From Subtercola lobariae (GTDB taxonomy: Bacteria > Actinomycetota > Actinomycetes > Actinomycetales > Microbacteriaceae): a stretch of 64,000 nucleotides of DNA. Shown piece after piece: positions 41,380 to 50,583 of this stretch. The stretch lies in assembly GCF_014640255.1 (NCBI RefSeq), contig NZ_BMGP01000007.1, positions 50,698 through 114,697 of the forward strand. The letters are read 5' to 3'. Each line of letters starts with the position of its first letter. The stretch's first letter is position 1. The position numbers and the translations under genes were made by a program. The notes under the pieces are model-generated. The model worked only from the letters and a program-made list of their open reading frames with translations. It did no database searches and was not told where the DNA came from.

Positions 41380-42959
41380 GCCACGACCTGACCCGCCTCA
41401 CGGCGTCGGCCCTCGCCGAGAAGCTGCGCACCAGAGAGGTCAGCAGCCTCGAAGCAGTGGATGCCCACCTCGACCGCATCGCGGCCGTCGACCCTGACGT
41501 GCACGCGTTTCTGCACGTTGCGGCTGACCAGGCCCGGGCGACGGCGCGGGCGATCGACGCTCGCCGGGCATCCGGAGACCTAAGTGCAGACGAGACCGGA
41601 GCAGCACGTGGCGGCAGCGCCAGCGAGCTCGCGGGCGTACCCATCGCCATCAAAGATGTGCTCTGCACCATCGACATGCCAAGCACTGCGGGCTCGAAGA
41701 TTCTCGAGGGCTGGGTTCCGCCGTACGACGCAACCGTGGTCGCGAAGCTCAGGCGTGCGGGCCTCATTCCGCTCGGCAAGACGAACATGGACGAGTTCGC
41801 CATGGGCTCGTCGACCGAGCATTCGGCCTACGGCCCGACCCACAACCCGTGGGATCTCGACCGCATCCCGGGCGGCTCCGGCGGCGGGAGCGCCGCAGCG
41901 GTTGCCGCGTTCGAAGCGCCCCTCGCCCTCGGCAGCGACACCGGCGGCTCGATTCGCCAGCCCGCAGCAGTCACGGGCTCGGTCGGCGTCAAGCCGACCT
42001 ATGGGGGAGTGAGCCGCTACGGCGCCATCGCGCTCGCCTCGAGCCTCGACCAGGTCGGCCCCGTCAGCCGCACCGTTCTGGATGCCGCGCTGCTGCACGA
42101 CGTGATCGGCGGCCACGACGCCCGCGACTCCACGAGCCTTCGTGACGAGTGGCCCAGCTTCGCCGCCGCCGCACGCGAGGGTGCCGCAACCAGAAGCCTC
42201 AAGGGCCTCAAAGTCGGCATTGTCAAAGAACTGCAGGGTGACGGCTTTCAAAAGGGCGTGACGCAGCGATTCGAAGAAGCCGTCGCGTTGCTCACCGCTG
42301 CGGGCGCCGAGGTTATCGAGGTCAGCACCCCGAGCTTCGAGTACGCCATCTCGGCGTACTACCTGATCCTTCCCGCCGAGGCGTCGAGCAACCTCGCCAA
42401 GTTCGACTCGGTGCGTTTCGGCCTCAGAGTGAACCCGCCCGGCGGCGGAACGGTCGAAGACGTCATGTCGGCGACCCGCGAGGCCGGATTCGGCCCCGAG
42501 GTCAAGCGCCGCATCATCCTCGGTACCTACGCACTGAGCGCGGGCTACTACGACGCGTACTACGGCAGTGCCCAGAAGGTTCGCACGCTCATCCAGCGCG
42601 ACTTCGCCCGCGTCTTCGCCGACGTCGATGTGCTCGTCAGCCCCAGCGCGCCCACCACGGCGTTCAAGCTCGGCGAGAAACTCGACGACCCGCTGGCGAT
42701 GTACCTCAACGACCTCACCACGATTCCCGCGAACCTCGCCGGGGTTCCCGGAATCAGCCTGCCCGTCGGCCTCGCGCCCGAAGACGGCTTGCCCGTCGGC
42801 ATCCAATTCATGGCACCCGCCCGAGAGGATGCCCGGCTGTACAAACTCGGCGCAACCCTCGAGGCGCTGCTCGAAGAGAAGCGGGGGCATCCACTACTCA
42901 GCGAAGCCCCCGATCTCGCCCCGCAAGAAATGTTCGCGTCTGAAGAAGGTGCCGTCTGA
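41376..42959 (+). CDS. gatA: Asp/Glu-tRNA amidotransferase subunit A
   Basis: GatA is the amidase that releases ammonia from glutamine. The 527-residue protein shows the amidase-signature Ser-cisSer-Lys triad: [10 protein letters not shown] (Lys), [14 protein letters not shown] (cis-Ser) and [13 protein letters not shown] (nucleophile Ser). [16 protein letters not shown] completes the signature. GTG start overlaps the gatC stop (GTGA), and its own stop overlaps the gatB ATG (TGATGG), so the three subunits are translationally coupled. Confidence 0.97.
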   Translation: MSHDLTRLTASALAEKLRTREVSSLEAVDAHLDRIAAVDPDVHAFLHVAADQARATARAIDARRASGDLSADETGAARGGSASELAGVPIAIKDVLCTIDMPSTAGSKILEGWVPPYDATVVAKLRRAGLIPLGKTNMDEFAMGSSTEHSAYGPTHNPWDLDRIPGGSGGGSAAAVAAFEAPLALGSDTGGSIRQPAAVTGSVGVKPTYGGVSRYGAIALASSLDQVGPVSRTVLDAALLHDVIGGHDARDSTSLRDEWPSFAAAAREGAATRSLKGLKVGIVKELQGDGFQKGVTQRFEEAVALLTAAGAEVIEVSTPSFEYAISAYYLILPAEASSNLAKFDSVRFGLRVNPPGGGTVEDVMSATREAGFGPEVKRRIILGTYALSAGYYDAYYGSAQKVRTLIQRDFARVFADVDVLVSPSAPTTAFKLGEKLDDPLAMYLNDLTTIPANLAGVPGISLPVGLAPEDGLPVGIQFMAPAREDARLYKLGATLEALLEEKRGHPLLSEAPDLAPQEMFASEEGAV

Positions 42960-44473
42960 TGGCCAAGCCCGCATTGATGCCCTACGAGAAGGCCATCGAA
43001 CTCTACGAACCGGTGCTCGGTTTCGAGGTGCACGTCGAGCTGAACACGAAGACCAAGATGTTCTCTGACGCCCCGAACTTCTTCGGCGGCGAACCGAACA
43101 CGAACGTCACTCCCGTCGACCTCGGCCTGCCGGGCTCGCTGCCGGTGGTGAACGAGCAGGCGGTGAAGTACGCCATCAGTCTGGGTCTGGCTCTCGGATG
43201 CTCGATAGCACCCAGCTCGCGCTTCGCGCGAAAGAACTATTTCTACCCTGACCTGGCGAAGAACTACCAGATCTCGCAGTTCGACGAGCCTATCGCGTTC
43301 ACCGGTTCGGTCGAGGTCGAGCTGCCCGACGGGCGACTCTTCACCGTTCCGATCGAACGGGCGCACATGGAAGAAGACGCCGGCAAGCTGACGCATGTCG
43401 GCGGCGCGACCGGCCGCATCCAAGGGGCCGAGTACTCGCTCGTCGACTACAACCGGGCCGGCGTGCCGCTGGTCGAGATCGTGACCGACATCATCTATGG
43501 GGCAGAGGGTGACGCGCCCGAGCTGGCGAAGGCGTACGTGTCGACGATTCGCGACATCGTGGTGGCGCTCGGCATCTCAGACGCGAAGATGGAGCGCGGA
43601 AACCTGCGCTGCGACGCGAACATCTCGTTGCGTCCGCGTACCGCGCCGGGGGAGCCGCCCGCGAAACTCGGCACCCGCACCGAGACGAAGAACGTCAACT
43701 CGCTGCGATCGGTCGAGCGCGCGATTCGTTATGAGATTCAGCGCCAGGCCGCCATTCTCGAGGGCGGCGGAACGATCATCCAAGAGACCCGGCACTGGCA
43801 CGAAGACACCGGCCAGACCTCGGCGGGCCGCCCGAAGAGCGACGCCGACGACTACCGGTACTTTCCGGAGCCCGATCTTCTGCCGGTAGTGCCGAGCCTC
43901 GAGCTGATCGAAGTGCTGCGGGCCGGCTTGCCCGAGGCTCCAGTCGCTCGGCGTCGGCGATTGAAGGCCGACTGGGGATTCACCGACCTCGAGTTTCAAG
44001 ACGTGGTGAACTCGGGGCTCCTCACCGAGATCGTCGAGACGACGAAGGCGGGAGCATCCGCTCAGTCAGCACGCAAATGGTGGACGGGTGAGATCGCACG
44101 CATCGCCAACCAGCGCGGGGTCGACGCGTCAAGCCTGGTCTCGCCGCTGCACGTGTCAGAGCTCATCGCGCTCGTCGAGTCGGGCACCTTGACCGACCGC
44201 CTCGCGCGCCAAGTGCTCGAGGGCGTCATCGAGGGCGAAGGCACCCCCGATGAGGTTGTCGCCGGCCGAGGGCTTGCCGTGGTTTCAGACGATGGAGCGC
44301 TCATCGCCGCCATCGACGAGGCGCTCGCCGCGCAGCCCGACGTGCTCGCCAAGATTCGCGACGGCAAGGTTCAGGCCGCCGGTGCCGTCATCGGCGCGGT
44401 GATGAAGGCCATGAAGGGTCAGGCCGATGCCGCGCGCGTGCGCGAGCTCGTACTCGAGCGCGCAAGCGCCTAG
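42959..44473 (+). CDS. gatB: Asp/Glu-tRNA amidotransferase subunit B
   Basis: GatB phosphorylates the misacylated tRNA and binds its acceptor end. The 504-residue protein has the N-terminal GatB core ([58 protein letters not shown]) and a C-terminal YqeY-like tail domain. Length is typical. It closes the gatCAB operon, and an imperfect hairpin with a T-run follows. Confidence 0.97.
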   Translation: MAKPALMPYEKAIELYEPVLGFEVHVELNTKTKMFSDAPNFFGGEPNTNVTPVDLGLPGSLPVVNEQAVKYAISLGLALGCSIAPSSRFARKNYFYPDLAKNYQISQFDEPIAFTGSVEVELPDGRLFTVPIERAHMEEDAGKLTHVGGATGRIQGAEYSLVDYNRAGVPLVEIVTDIIYGAEGDAPELAKAYVSTIRDIVVALGISDAKMERGNLRCDANISLRPRTAPGEPPAKLGTRTETKNVNSLRSVERAIRYEIQRQAAILEGGGTIIQETRHWHEDTGQTSAGRPKSDADDYRYFPEPDLLPVVPSLELIEVLRAGLPEAPVARRRRLKADWGFTDLEFQDVVNSGLLTEIVETTKAGASAQSARKWWTGEIARIANQRGVDASSLVSPLHVSELIALVESGTLTDRLARQVLEGVIEGEGTPDEVVAGRGLAVVSDDGALIAAIDEALAAQPDVLAKIRDGKVQAAGAVIGAVMKAMKGQADAARVRELVLERASA

Positions 44474-44484
44474 CCGCGACACAC

Positions 44485-44552
44485 AAAAGGGCAGCGGATT
44501 ACACCGGGCACGGCCTATGCGCCGCCGCCCTGTGCGATTCGCCGCCTTTTTT
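44485..44552. terminator. Imperfect hairpin with flanking A/T runs after gatB
   Basis: GGGCAGCGG (44489–44497) pairs with CCGCCGCCC (44522–44530) with one mismatch. Flanking AAAAGG and CCTTTTTT could extend the pairing. It lies between convergent gatB and the DUF1345 gene and may serve both. Confidence 0.45.
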
Positions 44553-44562
44553 CGCACCGCAC

Positions 44563-45222
44563 CTAGTTCGACGCCAACCCCGCCACGAGGTTGATGGCCG
44601 ACGCCAAGATGACGGCACCGAAGAGATACGACAGCAGCGCGTGCCGCAGAGCTTGCGAACGAAAGGCGCTGGTCTGAAACGTGGTGTCTGACACCTGGTA
44701 CGTCATGCCGATAGTGAACGCGAGGTACGCGAAGTCGCTGTACCGGGGGTTCTCCTTCTGGTTGAAGTCGATGCCGCCCGGCGTATCGCGGTAGTAGATC
44801 GAGGCATATCGCAGCGTGAAAAGCGTGTGCACGAGCACCCACGACAGCGTCAGGCTCAGCACACCGAGCGCCCCGGCCCCGAACTTGTCGACCCCGTGCT
44901 CGTCGCTCGACCCCAGAATCACCACCACGACGGCCGCGATGCTACCGAGGCTCGCGAGCAGCAGCAGCAACTCGGCCGTCGCCCGCGAGGGGTCTTCGCG
45001 CGTGGCATGCTTCTGCGTATCGGCCGCGTTCTTGTTGTGGGTGCGCGACCACGTCCAAATGTCGTAGACGAGAGCCGCGCAGATCCACCCAACGACCGCC
45101 GCGTCGGCCCAGTCGTAGGTGATTCCCGCAATCAGCCCCGCCACGAGCCCCACCAGAAGCATGATGACGGCTCGCGTCACCGATCGGTGCATCAGCGGCA
45201 GTTTTGCGGTCGTGGTACTCAT
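44563..45222 (-). CDS. DUF1345 membrane protein
   Basis: The 219-residue protein has about five TM helices and the DUF1345 hallmarks: FTLRYASIYYRD, GGIDFNQKENPRYSDFAYLAFTIGMTY (in part) and FQTSAFRSQALRHALLSYLFG. The family is widespread and has no known function. A GATGAT hexamer ends 7 nt upstream of the ATG, compatible with a leaderless mRNA. It is co-directional with the MFS exporter upstream, separated by about 120 nt. Confidence 0.88.
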   Translation of the reverse strand: MSTTTAKLPLMHRSVTRAVIMLLVGLVAGLIAGITYDWADAAVVGWICAALVYDIWTWSRTHNKNAADTQKHATREDPSRATAELLLLLASLGSIAAVVVVILGSSDEHGVDKFGAGALGVLSLTLSWVLVHTLFTLRYASIYYRDTPGGIDFNQKENPRYSDFAYLAFTIGMTYQVSDTTFQTSAFRSQALRHALLSYLFGAVILASAINLVAGLASN

Positions 45223-45343
45223 CTTGCGATCATCGCACGCACGATGGCGAATGGATGCTCAGACCCGCGCTCGAGAACCCCGAGCCACTCCTTCGAAACC
45301 TCTCAGGAATCTCGGGGCACGAGACCCCCTGAAAGACAGCGCC

Positions 45344-46801
45344 TTAGTCGGCCTGCACGATGCTCACGAATCGAGGTGCCGACCGCAACGTCAGCCGAAG
45401 CCGCAACCGCCCCTGTTTTGCGAGGATCGCCCCGATCACGACAGCCGCCAACACTGGTGCCAACCCCGAAATAGCCATCGCGGTGTGTGCCCCGAACGTC
45501 TCCACGATCCAGCCCATGAACGGCCCGCCGATGGCCTGCCCGCCGAGCAGCACGAGCACGTACACCGACATCACTCGCCCGCGCACCGCCATGTTCGACG
45601 AAATCTGCACCAGAGAGTTCGCGCCCGTGATGAACAGCAGGTTCGCGAAGCCCACCCCGATGAGCACCACCGAGAAGAACAGCTGGTTCGGCATGAGCCC
45701 GGCGGCAGCCTGCAGCAACCCGAAGAGCGCTGCCGTCGCAATAACCGTTCGCAACCGGATGCCCATGCGCCTCGTCGAGGCAACAGCACCCGTGAAGGCA
45801 CCCACAGCCAAGAGCGTATTGAACAGACCGTAACCCGCAGCGCCCACGTTGAAAACCCCACTGGCGAACGCCGCGAGCAGCACGGGCATCGAGAATGTGA
45901 AGAGCGAGAGCACGGCCATCATCACCATGGTCCAGAGAATCGACGGCTTCGACACGACATAACGAAGGCCCTCGCGAAGCTGCCCCGGGGCCCGCACCGC
46001 GGGTGTGCTCTTGTGCAGGTCTGCCACGCGTAACAGGAGTAACGCTGCTACGACGAACAAGCAGCTGACGGCGTTGATGGCAAACGACCATCCGGCGCCC
46101 ACAGCGACCAGCAGCGCGCCACTGATGGCCGGCCCGATGAGACCGCCCAGCTGAAACACCGAGGAGTTGATGCTGATGGCGTTGTGCAGGTATTTCGGCC
46201 CCACGAGCTCGTTGACGAAGACCTGGCGGGCGGGGTTGTCGAACACAGTCACCACGCCCACGAGAAACGCGATGATGTACACCTGCCACACCTCGACAAC
46301 GCCCGTCAGGGTGAGCACAGCGAGGGCCGCGGCCAGCACGAACATGCCGATCTGCGTGGCAATCAGCAGCAGCCGGCGCGAATGCCGGTCGACGAAGACA
46401 CCGCCGAAAAGACCGAACAGCAGCATCGGGGTGAACTGCATCGCCACAGTGATGCCCACCGCGGTGACGCTGCCGGTCAGCTCGAGAACGAGCCAGTCTT
46501 GGGCGATGCGCTGCATCCACGTGCCGGTCATCGACACCATGTTCGAGAACGTGAACAGCCGGTAGTTGTAGATGCGCAAGGCCACGAGGGTGTCGCGCCA
46601 CGGCGGGCGGTGCCGGATGATCGCGACGGGGGCGGTCGCGGGGGCAGTGGCTGCTGGCGCGGCGGCGGGCGGCGGTGCGGCGGCGGGCGGCGGAGAGACG
46701 GGCGATGGGCTGGCGGCTCGTGAGCCGGCGGGCGGTCTCGGCGAGTCGGATGCTTCGGGGCGAACGATGTCGATGGGCAGGGTGGGCGGTGGAGCAATCA
46801 C
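45344..46801 (-). CDS. MFS exporter (MFS_3/EntS-like)
   Basis: This 485-residue protein has a Pro/Ala-rich cytoplasmic N-terminus (about 20–58) and 12 TM helices. FSNMVSMTGTWMQRIAQDWLVLELTGS at TM1 and DNPARQVFVNELV are typical of the transmembrane-effector group that includes EntS and macrolide-type efflux proteins. The substrate is unknown. GTG at 46801 is the longest in-frame start; no clear ribosome site precedes it. A start nearer the first TM is possible. It is divergent from a LysR regulator, which may control it. Confidence 0.85.
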   Translation of the reverse strand: MIAPPPTLPIDIVRPEASDSPRPPAGSRAASPSPVSPPPAAAPPPAAAPAATAPATAPVAIIRHRPPWRDTLVALRIYNYRLFTFSNMVSMTGTWMQRIAQDWLVLELTGSVTAVGITVAMQFTPMLLFGLFGGVFVDRHSRRLLLIATQIGMFVLAAALAVLTLTGVVEVWQVYIIAFLVGVVTVFDNPARQVFVNELVGPKYLHNAISINSSVFQLGGLIGPAISGALLVAVGAGWSFAINAVSCLFVVAALLLLRVADLHKSTPAVRAPGQLREGLRYVVSKPSILWTMVMMAVLSLFTFSMPVLLAAFASGVFNVGAAGYGLFNTLLAVGAFTGAVASTRRMGIRLRTVIATAALFGLLQAAAGLMPNQLFFSVVLIGVGFANLLFITGANSLVQISSNMAVRGRVMSVYVLVLLGGQAIGGPFMGWIVETFGAHTAMAISGLAPVLAAVVIGAILAKQGRLRLRLTLRSAPRFVSIVQAD

Positions 46802-46813
46802 AAAAAACCTAAG

Positions 46814-46824
46814 TTACGTAGTAA
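46814..46824. promoter_or_regulatory. TTAC-N3-GTAA palindrome between MFS exporter and LysR genes
   Basis: TTACGTAGTAA has inverted TTAC/GTAA arms and lies 13 nt upstream of the exporter start in the shared divergent region. Further TTAC-like elements occur nearby. It is a candidate operator for the adjacent LysR protein. Confidence 0.35.
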
Positions 46825-46921
46825 TGGGTGGTGTTCTTCGACGGTATCGCGCGCGCGCTCATTCTCTTGCTAAATTGAGGCTATTACTCCTATTACGTTT
46901 TCGAATGAGGTGTTCGGGTAG

Positions 46922-47779
46922 ATGTTCGATCCGGTGTTGTTGACCACGTTTCTCGCGGTAGCCGATACGCACAGTTTCACGGGAGCGGCGGCGCGGCTGG
47001 GCATCAGCCAGCCCACCGTCAGCCAGCACATTCGTAAGCTCGAGGAGTCGGCCGGCAGGCAACTGGTCGCTCGCGATACGCGAGACGTGCGGATGACCGA
47101 CAACGGTGACGCTATGGCAGGGTTCGCTCGCAGCATTCTTGCCGCGCACTCGGCAGCGACCACGTATTTCAGCGGGTCGGCAATGAAGGGCAGGCTGCGG
47201 TTCGGCGCTGCTGACGACCTGGCCATCACCCAACTGCCGCGCATCCTGAGGCATTTTCGGCAGCTCTACCCGCAGATCAACCTCGAGCTGACCGTGAACC
47301 AGAGCACGCCGCTCTACCGGCAGCTCAAAGCAGGGCGGCTCGACCTCATCTTCATCAAGCGCATGGCCGACTCTGACGAGGGTGCGCTGGTAAGGCGCGA
47401 CAGTCTGGTCTGGGTCGGTCAGCCGAAGACCGTGGTGGAGTCTGGTGCGCCAGTGCCGTTGATCGCGTACCAGGCGCCGAGCATCAGCAGGCAGAGCGCC
47501 ATCGATGCGCTCGAGGGGGCCGGCCGCACGTGGCGCATCACGTGCAACACCCGGGAGGTGAACGGCATGCTCGCGGCCGTGCGGGCGGGAATCGGAATCG
47601 CCGTGTTTCCGCAGTCGCTGATTCCCGACGATCTCGTGCCGGTGGGCCCGCGCTTCGGCCTGCCCGAGCTTGGGCACGTCGACTTTCGCCTGCTCGCGAA
47701 CCCATCGGCGGCGGCCTCGCCCGTGGAGGCGCTCACCACGGCCATCATGGGTCGCCCGCTGAACCGCCCCGCGCCCTAG
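46922..47779 (+). CDS. LysR-family transcriptional regulator
   Basis: The 285-residue protein has the LysR winged HTH at 1–60 (FTGAAARLGISQPTVSQHIRKLEESAG) and a periplasmic-binding-like effector domain (about 90–275). The ligand is unknown. The ATG at 46922 has GAGG at about 46907. It is divergent from an MFS exporter, the usual layout for a LysR regulator controlling its neighbour. It converges on an SDR gene, with a long hairpin between them. Confidence 0.9.
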   Translation: MFDPVLLTTFLAVADTHSFTGAAARLGISQPTVSQHIRKLEESAGRQLVARDTRDVRMTDNGDAMAGFARSILAAHSAATTYFSGSAMKGRLRFGAADDLAITQLPRILRHFRQLYPQINLELTVNQSTPLYRQLKAGRLDLIFIKRMADSDEGALVRRDSLVWVGQPKTVVESGAPVPLIAYQAPSISRQSAIDALEGAGRTWRITCNTREVNGMLAAVRAGIGIAVFPQSLIPDDLVPVGPRFGLPELGHVDFRLLANPSAAASPVEALTTAIMGRPLNRPAP

Positions 47780-47823
47780 GCCACTCCGCCCTGCTCCGCC
47801 GCGGGGCGCACGCCACGATCGAC

Positions 47824-47871
47824 TTGACGAAAAGGCTCGCCATACCGCGTTTTAAGGAGCTTTTGCGTCAA
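47824..47871. terminator. Hairpin between convergent LysR and SDR genes
   Basis: TTGACGAAAAGGCTC (47824–47838) pairs with GAGCTTTTGCGTCAA (47857–47871), with one bulged base on each side. The loop is 18 nt and AT-rich for this genome. A bidirectional terminator is the probable role. Confidence 0.55.
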
Positions 47872-47917
47872 ACCGAGCGAGTGTCACGGGCGCGTCGGCG
47901 CCCAGGCGGCGCGAGGG

Positions 47918-48889
47918 TTAATCGGTGGGAAAGTGCACGCCCGTCAGCTCCTCTGAGCGTAGCCAGAGCAGCGCGCCCTGCTTCTCGCTCTCGGCGCGAC
48001 GGGTGAAGTGGGCGAAGTTCGGTTCGCCCGTCAGCTCGAGAAAGCCCGACGGGCCAAAGTAGTCGCCCCCGAGCACCTCGTCGTTGGTGGCCGCGAAGAG
48101 CTCAGGCAGCGCCCCCTCGGCAGCGGATTGCGTCATTCCGGGCATCCGGTTCATGGCGGTCATGGCGCGCGACGGCTTCGCCCGACCGAGGTTCGGGCCC
48201 GACGACTGCAGATTCGTACGACTGAACCCGGGATGCGCCGCGAGGCTCAGCACACCCCAGCCGAGCGATGCGTTGCGGCGGGCGAACTCTTTCGTGAACA
48301 TCAGGTTCGCGAGCTTCGACTGCCCGTATGCACCCCAGGCGTTGTAGCGGCTCTCGTGGTGCAGGTCTTCGAAGTCGATGCGGCCCATCCAGTGCATGAT
48401 GCTCGACATGGTGACGACCCGCGGTGCGTCGGCCCGCTGCAGCGCAGGCATCAGTCGGCCGGTGAGCGCGAAATGCCCGAGGTGGTTGGTGCCGAATTGC
48501 AGCTCGAACCCGTCGTCGGTGAGTGTTCTGCGTGGCACAGCCATCACTCCTGCATTGTTGAAGAGCAGGTCGAGTGGATGCCCGTCACCCACGATCTCGT
48601 CAGCCAACCGCCGTACAGACCCCAGATTCGCGAGGTCGAGCGCCGCGACTCGCACCGAGCCCCGCGTTCTGCCTCCCCCCGTGGTCGAGGCCGTGGTCGT
48701 TTCAGCGCCCGACGCGAGCTTTTCCATCGCCTCCGCACCCTTCTCTGCCGAGCGCGACGTGATGATCACATCGGCGCCGGCCGCGAGCAGCCGCCTTGCC
48801 GTCTCGAACCCGAGCCCGGAGTTACCCCCGGTCACCAACGCTCGCCGCCCGGTCAAATCGGGTAGCTCAATATTCGGAGTGCGCGCCAT
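47918..48889 (-). CDS. Short-chain dehydrogenase/reductase
   Basis: This 323-residue NAD(P)-dependent enzyme has TGGNSGLGFETAR (cofactor loop), NNAGVM, an SDR serine in MSSIMH and the catalytic YGQSK. It resembles retinol dehydrogenase/light-dependent protochlorophyllide reductase-like SDRs often found in Actinobacteria. The substrate is unknown. A Thr/Gly-rich insert of about 15 residues sits between beta2 and beta3. ATG at 48889 is favoured by a CAGGCT hexamer ending 7 nt upstream; a GTG two codons earlier (48895) is an alternative. Confidence 0.87.
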   Translation of the reverse strand: MARTPNIELPDLTGRRALVTGGNSGLGFETARRLLAAGADVIITSRSAEKGAEAMEKLASGAETTTASTTGGGRTRGSVRVAALDLANLGSVRRLADEIVGDGHPLDLLFNNAGVMAVPRRTLTDDGFELQFGTNHLGHFALTGRLMPALQRADAPRVVTMSSIMHWMGRIDFEDLHHESRYNAWGAYGQSKLANLMFTKEFARRNASLGWGVLSLAAHPGFSRTNLQSSGPNLGRAKPSRAMTAMNRMPGMTQSAAEGALPELFAATNDEVLGGDYFGPSGFLELTGEPNFAHFTRRAESEKQGALLWLRSEELTGVHFPTD

Positions 48890-48920
48890 ACTCACAGCCT
48901 GACCTATTCAGCGCGACAGG

Positions 48921-49080
48921 CCCGCTTCGCGCGCCGGACCCGCTTCGCGCGCCGTCGCCGTGACAGCCGCTCATTTACTCGGAGCCGGTCGTCTTGCGTC
49001 ACCGCGCGTCGCGGTCAGACGCGATCGGCGCGCCACGCGTCAGACTCGTGCCACACGCCCACACGCCCACACGCCCACAC
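48921..49080. repeat. Two short tandem repeats in a gene-free gap
   Basis: CCCGCTTCGCGCGCCG occurs at 48921–48936 and 48939–48954 (18-bp period). Near the other end, an ACACGCCC unit is repeated about three times at 49051–49080. No gene is visible in 48896–49105. Confidence 0.75.
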
Positions 49081-49105
49081 TCCGCCGCGACCGCGCGACT
49101 CGCGG

Positions 49106-49666
49106 TCAGAGGCGGTCGTCGCGGCCGGTGAGCGCGAGCAGCCGCGACTGCAGCGGTGCATCGTCTGCGATGGGAACCGGCGACGCGAAGAGCCCGCTGG
49201 CTTCGAGGGTGTCTTTCTGCGGCTCGAAGACGGTGTACACGGCCTCGATGAGGGCGGGGTCGAGTTGGTCGCTCGAGTGGGTCGCACGTGCGAGATCCCA
49301 CGTGTGAATCGTCACGTCTGACACCTGCTCGCTGAGGTATTCGCTCGCCGGAATGGTGCCGTACGACACGTGCACGGGCGCGTCACTAGGCGCCTTCGCC
49401 CAGGCCGATGCCGCGGCCGCGGAGTACCGGTGCCATTCGGCAATGAGGTCGTCACCGAGTGCACGGATGTACGGCTGCGCCTGCCGCACGGTTCGCCCCT
49501 CGAGCAGCAGCGGAACCCACTGCTGCTCTTCGATGACGTGCTGCACTAATTGGTGCGTGTTCCACTCGGTGTCGGGCGTGGGCGCCGACCAGTCGGTCAC
49601 CGCCGCCAGCCGTGCGCTGAATTCGTTGTGCGCCGTTTGACGGAGGCTAATCCAGTCGATACTCAT
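49106..49666 (-). CDS. TIGR03086-like / mycothiol-dependent DinB-fold protein
   Basis: This 186-residue protein resembles the TIGR03086 family, related to the mycothiol maleylpyruvate isomerase N-terminal (DinB-like) four-helix fold. Visible features are TEWNTHQLVQHVIEEQQ (first metal His), a middle helix with EWHRYSAAAA and SDVTIHTWDLARAT. These suit a metal site with three histidines. Family members are suspected mycothiol-dependent enzymes; the reaction is unknown. GGGAG precedes the ATG at 49666. Confidence 0.8.
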   Translation of the reverse strand: MSIDWISLRQTAHNEFSARLAAVTDWSAPTPDTEWNTHQLVQHVIEEQQWVPLLLEGRTVRQAQPYIRALGDDLIAEWHRYSAAAASAWAKAPSDAPVHVSYGTIPASEYLSEQVSDVTIHTWDLARATHSSDQLDPALIEAVYTVFEPQKDTLEASGLFASPVPIADDAPLQSRLLALTGRDDRL

Positions 49667-49768
49667 GGGGTCTCCCGTTCTTTCTCAAGAGTAAAGCCCG
49701 GCACTCGTGCATCCATTCCGCCTCAACCGATCTGTGCATAACTTACGCTGACAGCGATTGTGCACGTG

Positions 49769-49774
49769 TAGTTT
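49769..49774 (+). promoter_or_regulatory. Candidate −10 element for leaderless GNAT gene
   Basis: TAGTTT ends 7 nt before the GTG at 49781. No Shine-Dalgarno sequence lies in the gap. Confidence 0.45.
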
Positions 49775-49780
49775 CGACTG

Positions 49781-50383
49781 GTGACTCTTCAAACGCGCCC
49801 CGTGACTCCGGATGATCTGCCGCACCTGCTCGCCCTCAACAACGCTGCCGTGCCGGCCGTCAACGAACTCGATGAGTCTGCCTTGAGCGCCATTCTGGCG
49901 GTGGCCCACGCCAGCATCGCGGTCGTCGACGCGACAGGGGCCGAGCCGCCCGCACCCGCGCCCGCACTCGCAGCCGCGCCAACCGCCGCACCCGCAGCCG
50001 CGCCAGCCGCCGAGTCGCCCGCAGCCGCGCCAGCCGCCCTGGCCCCCGCCTTGGGTTTCGTCGTCACCTTGGCCCCCGGCGCCGACTACCAGAGCGAGAA
50101 CTACACCTGGTTTCAATCGCGCTCGCACGACTTTCTCTACGTCGACCGCATCGTGGTGTCAGAAGGCGCGCGCGACAAAGGGGTGGGCCGCCTGCTCTAC
50201 ACCGCCGTCTTCGACGAAGCCCGCGCTCTCGGTGCCGCCGAGGTGTTCTGCGAGGTCAACCTCGAGCCGCCGAACCCCGGGTCTTTACGTTTTCATTACC
50301 GCCTCGGCTTCGAAGAGGTAGGCCAGCAGGCCACCAAGGGCGGCGAAGTGCTCGTCTCGTTGCTGGCCGCGCCCGTGCTCTAA
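49781..50383 (+). CDS. GNAT acetyltransferase with Ala/Pro insert
   Basis: The 200-residue protein has N-terminal GNAT strands (TLQTRPVTPDDLPHLLALN), strand 4 FLYVDRIVVSEGARDKGVGRLLY with the acetyl-CoA loop at 131–137, and a C-terminal RFHYRLGFEEVG. This is a complete GNAT fold. Residues 53–89 are an Ala/Pro repeat dropped between strands 2 and 3 (IAVVDATG | LGFVVTL), a surface position. The DNA of the insert is a degenerate tandem repeat. The substrate is unknown. The start is GTG. Confidence 0.85.
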   Translation: MTLQTRPVTPDDLPHLLALNNAAVPAVNELDESALSAILAVAHASIAVVDATGAEPPAPAPALAAAPTAAPAAAPAAESPAAAPAALAPALGFVVTLAPGADYQSENYTWFQSRSHDFLYVDRIVVSEGARDKGVGRLLYTAVFDEARALGAAEVFCEVNLEPPNPGSLRFHYRLGFEEVGQQATKGGEVLVSLLAAPVL

Positions 50384-50406
50384 CTCACGACCTGGCAGGG
50401 CCTTCG

Positions 50407-50570
50407 CCGCCACCTGCGCAGCCAGCGCCGCCACATGCACCGCCACCCGCGCCGCCACCGCCGCCAGCACCGCCTGCGCCACCTGCACCGCCAGCACCGC
50501 CGCCAGCACCGCCGCCAGCACCGCCAGCACCGCCGCCAGCACCGCCAGCACCGCCGCCAGCACCGCCGGC
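50407..50570. repeat. CCGCCAGCA / CCGCCGCCAGCA minisatellite
   Basis: About 160 bp made of degenerate 9- and 12-bp units (CCGCCAGCA, CCGCCGCCAGCA), most regular at 50485–50565, fill the gap between the GNAT gene and the leftward GntR gene. All frames give low-complexity peptides (Ala/Val, Gly or His/Arg-rich), so no protein is called. It resembles the repeat DNA inside the adjacent GNAT gene. Confidence 0.85.
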
Positions 50571-50583
50571 GCGGCGCCCACCC

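Noticed and set aside
41580..42890. A 436-codon minus-strand open frame over gatA
   Set aside because: It is fully antisense to gatA, and the translation has no recognisable motif.
49051..49080. Short ACACGCCC repeats considered as a CRISPR remnant
   Set aside because: The repeats are contiguous with no spacers and no cas genes are nearby; they are a simple tandem repeat.
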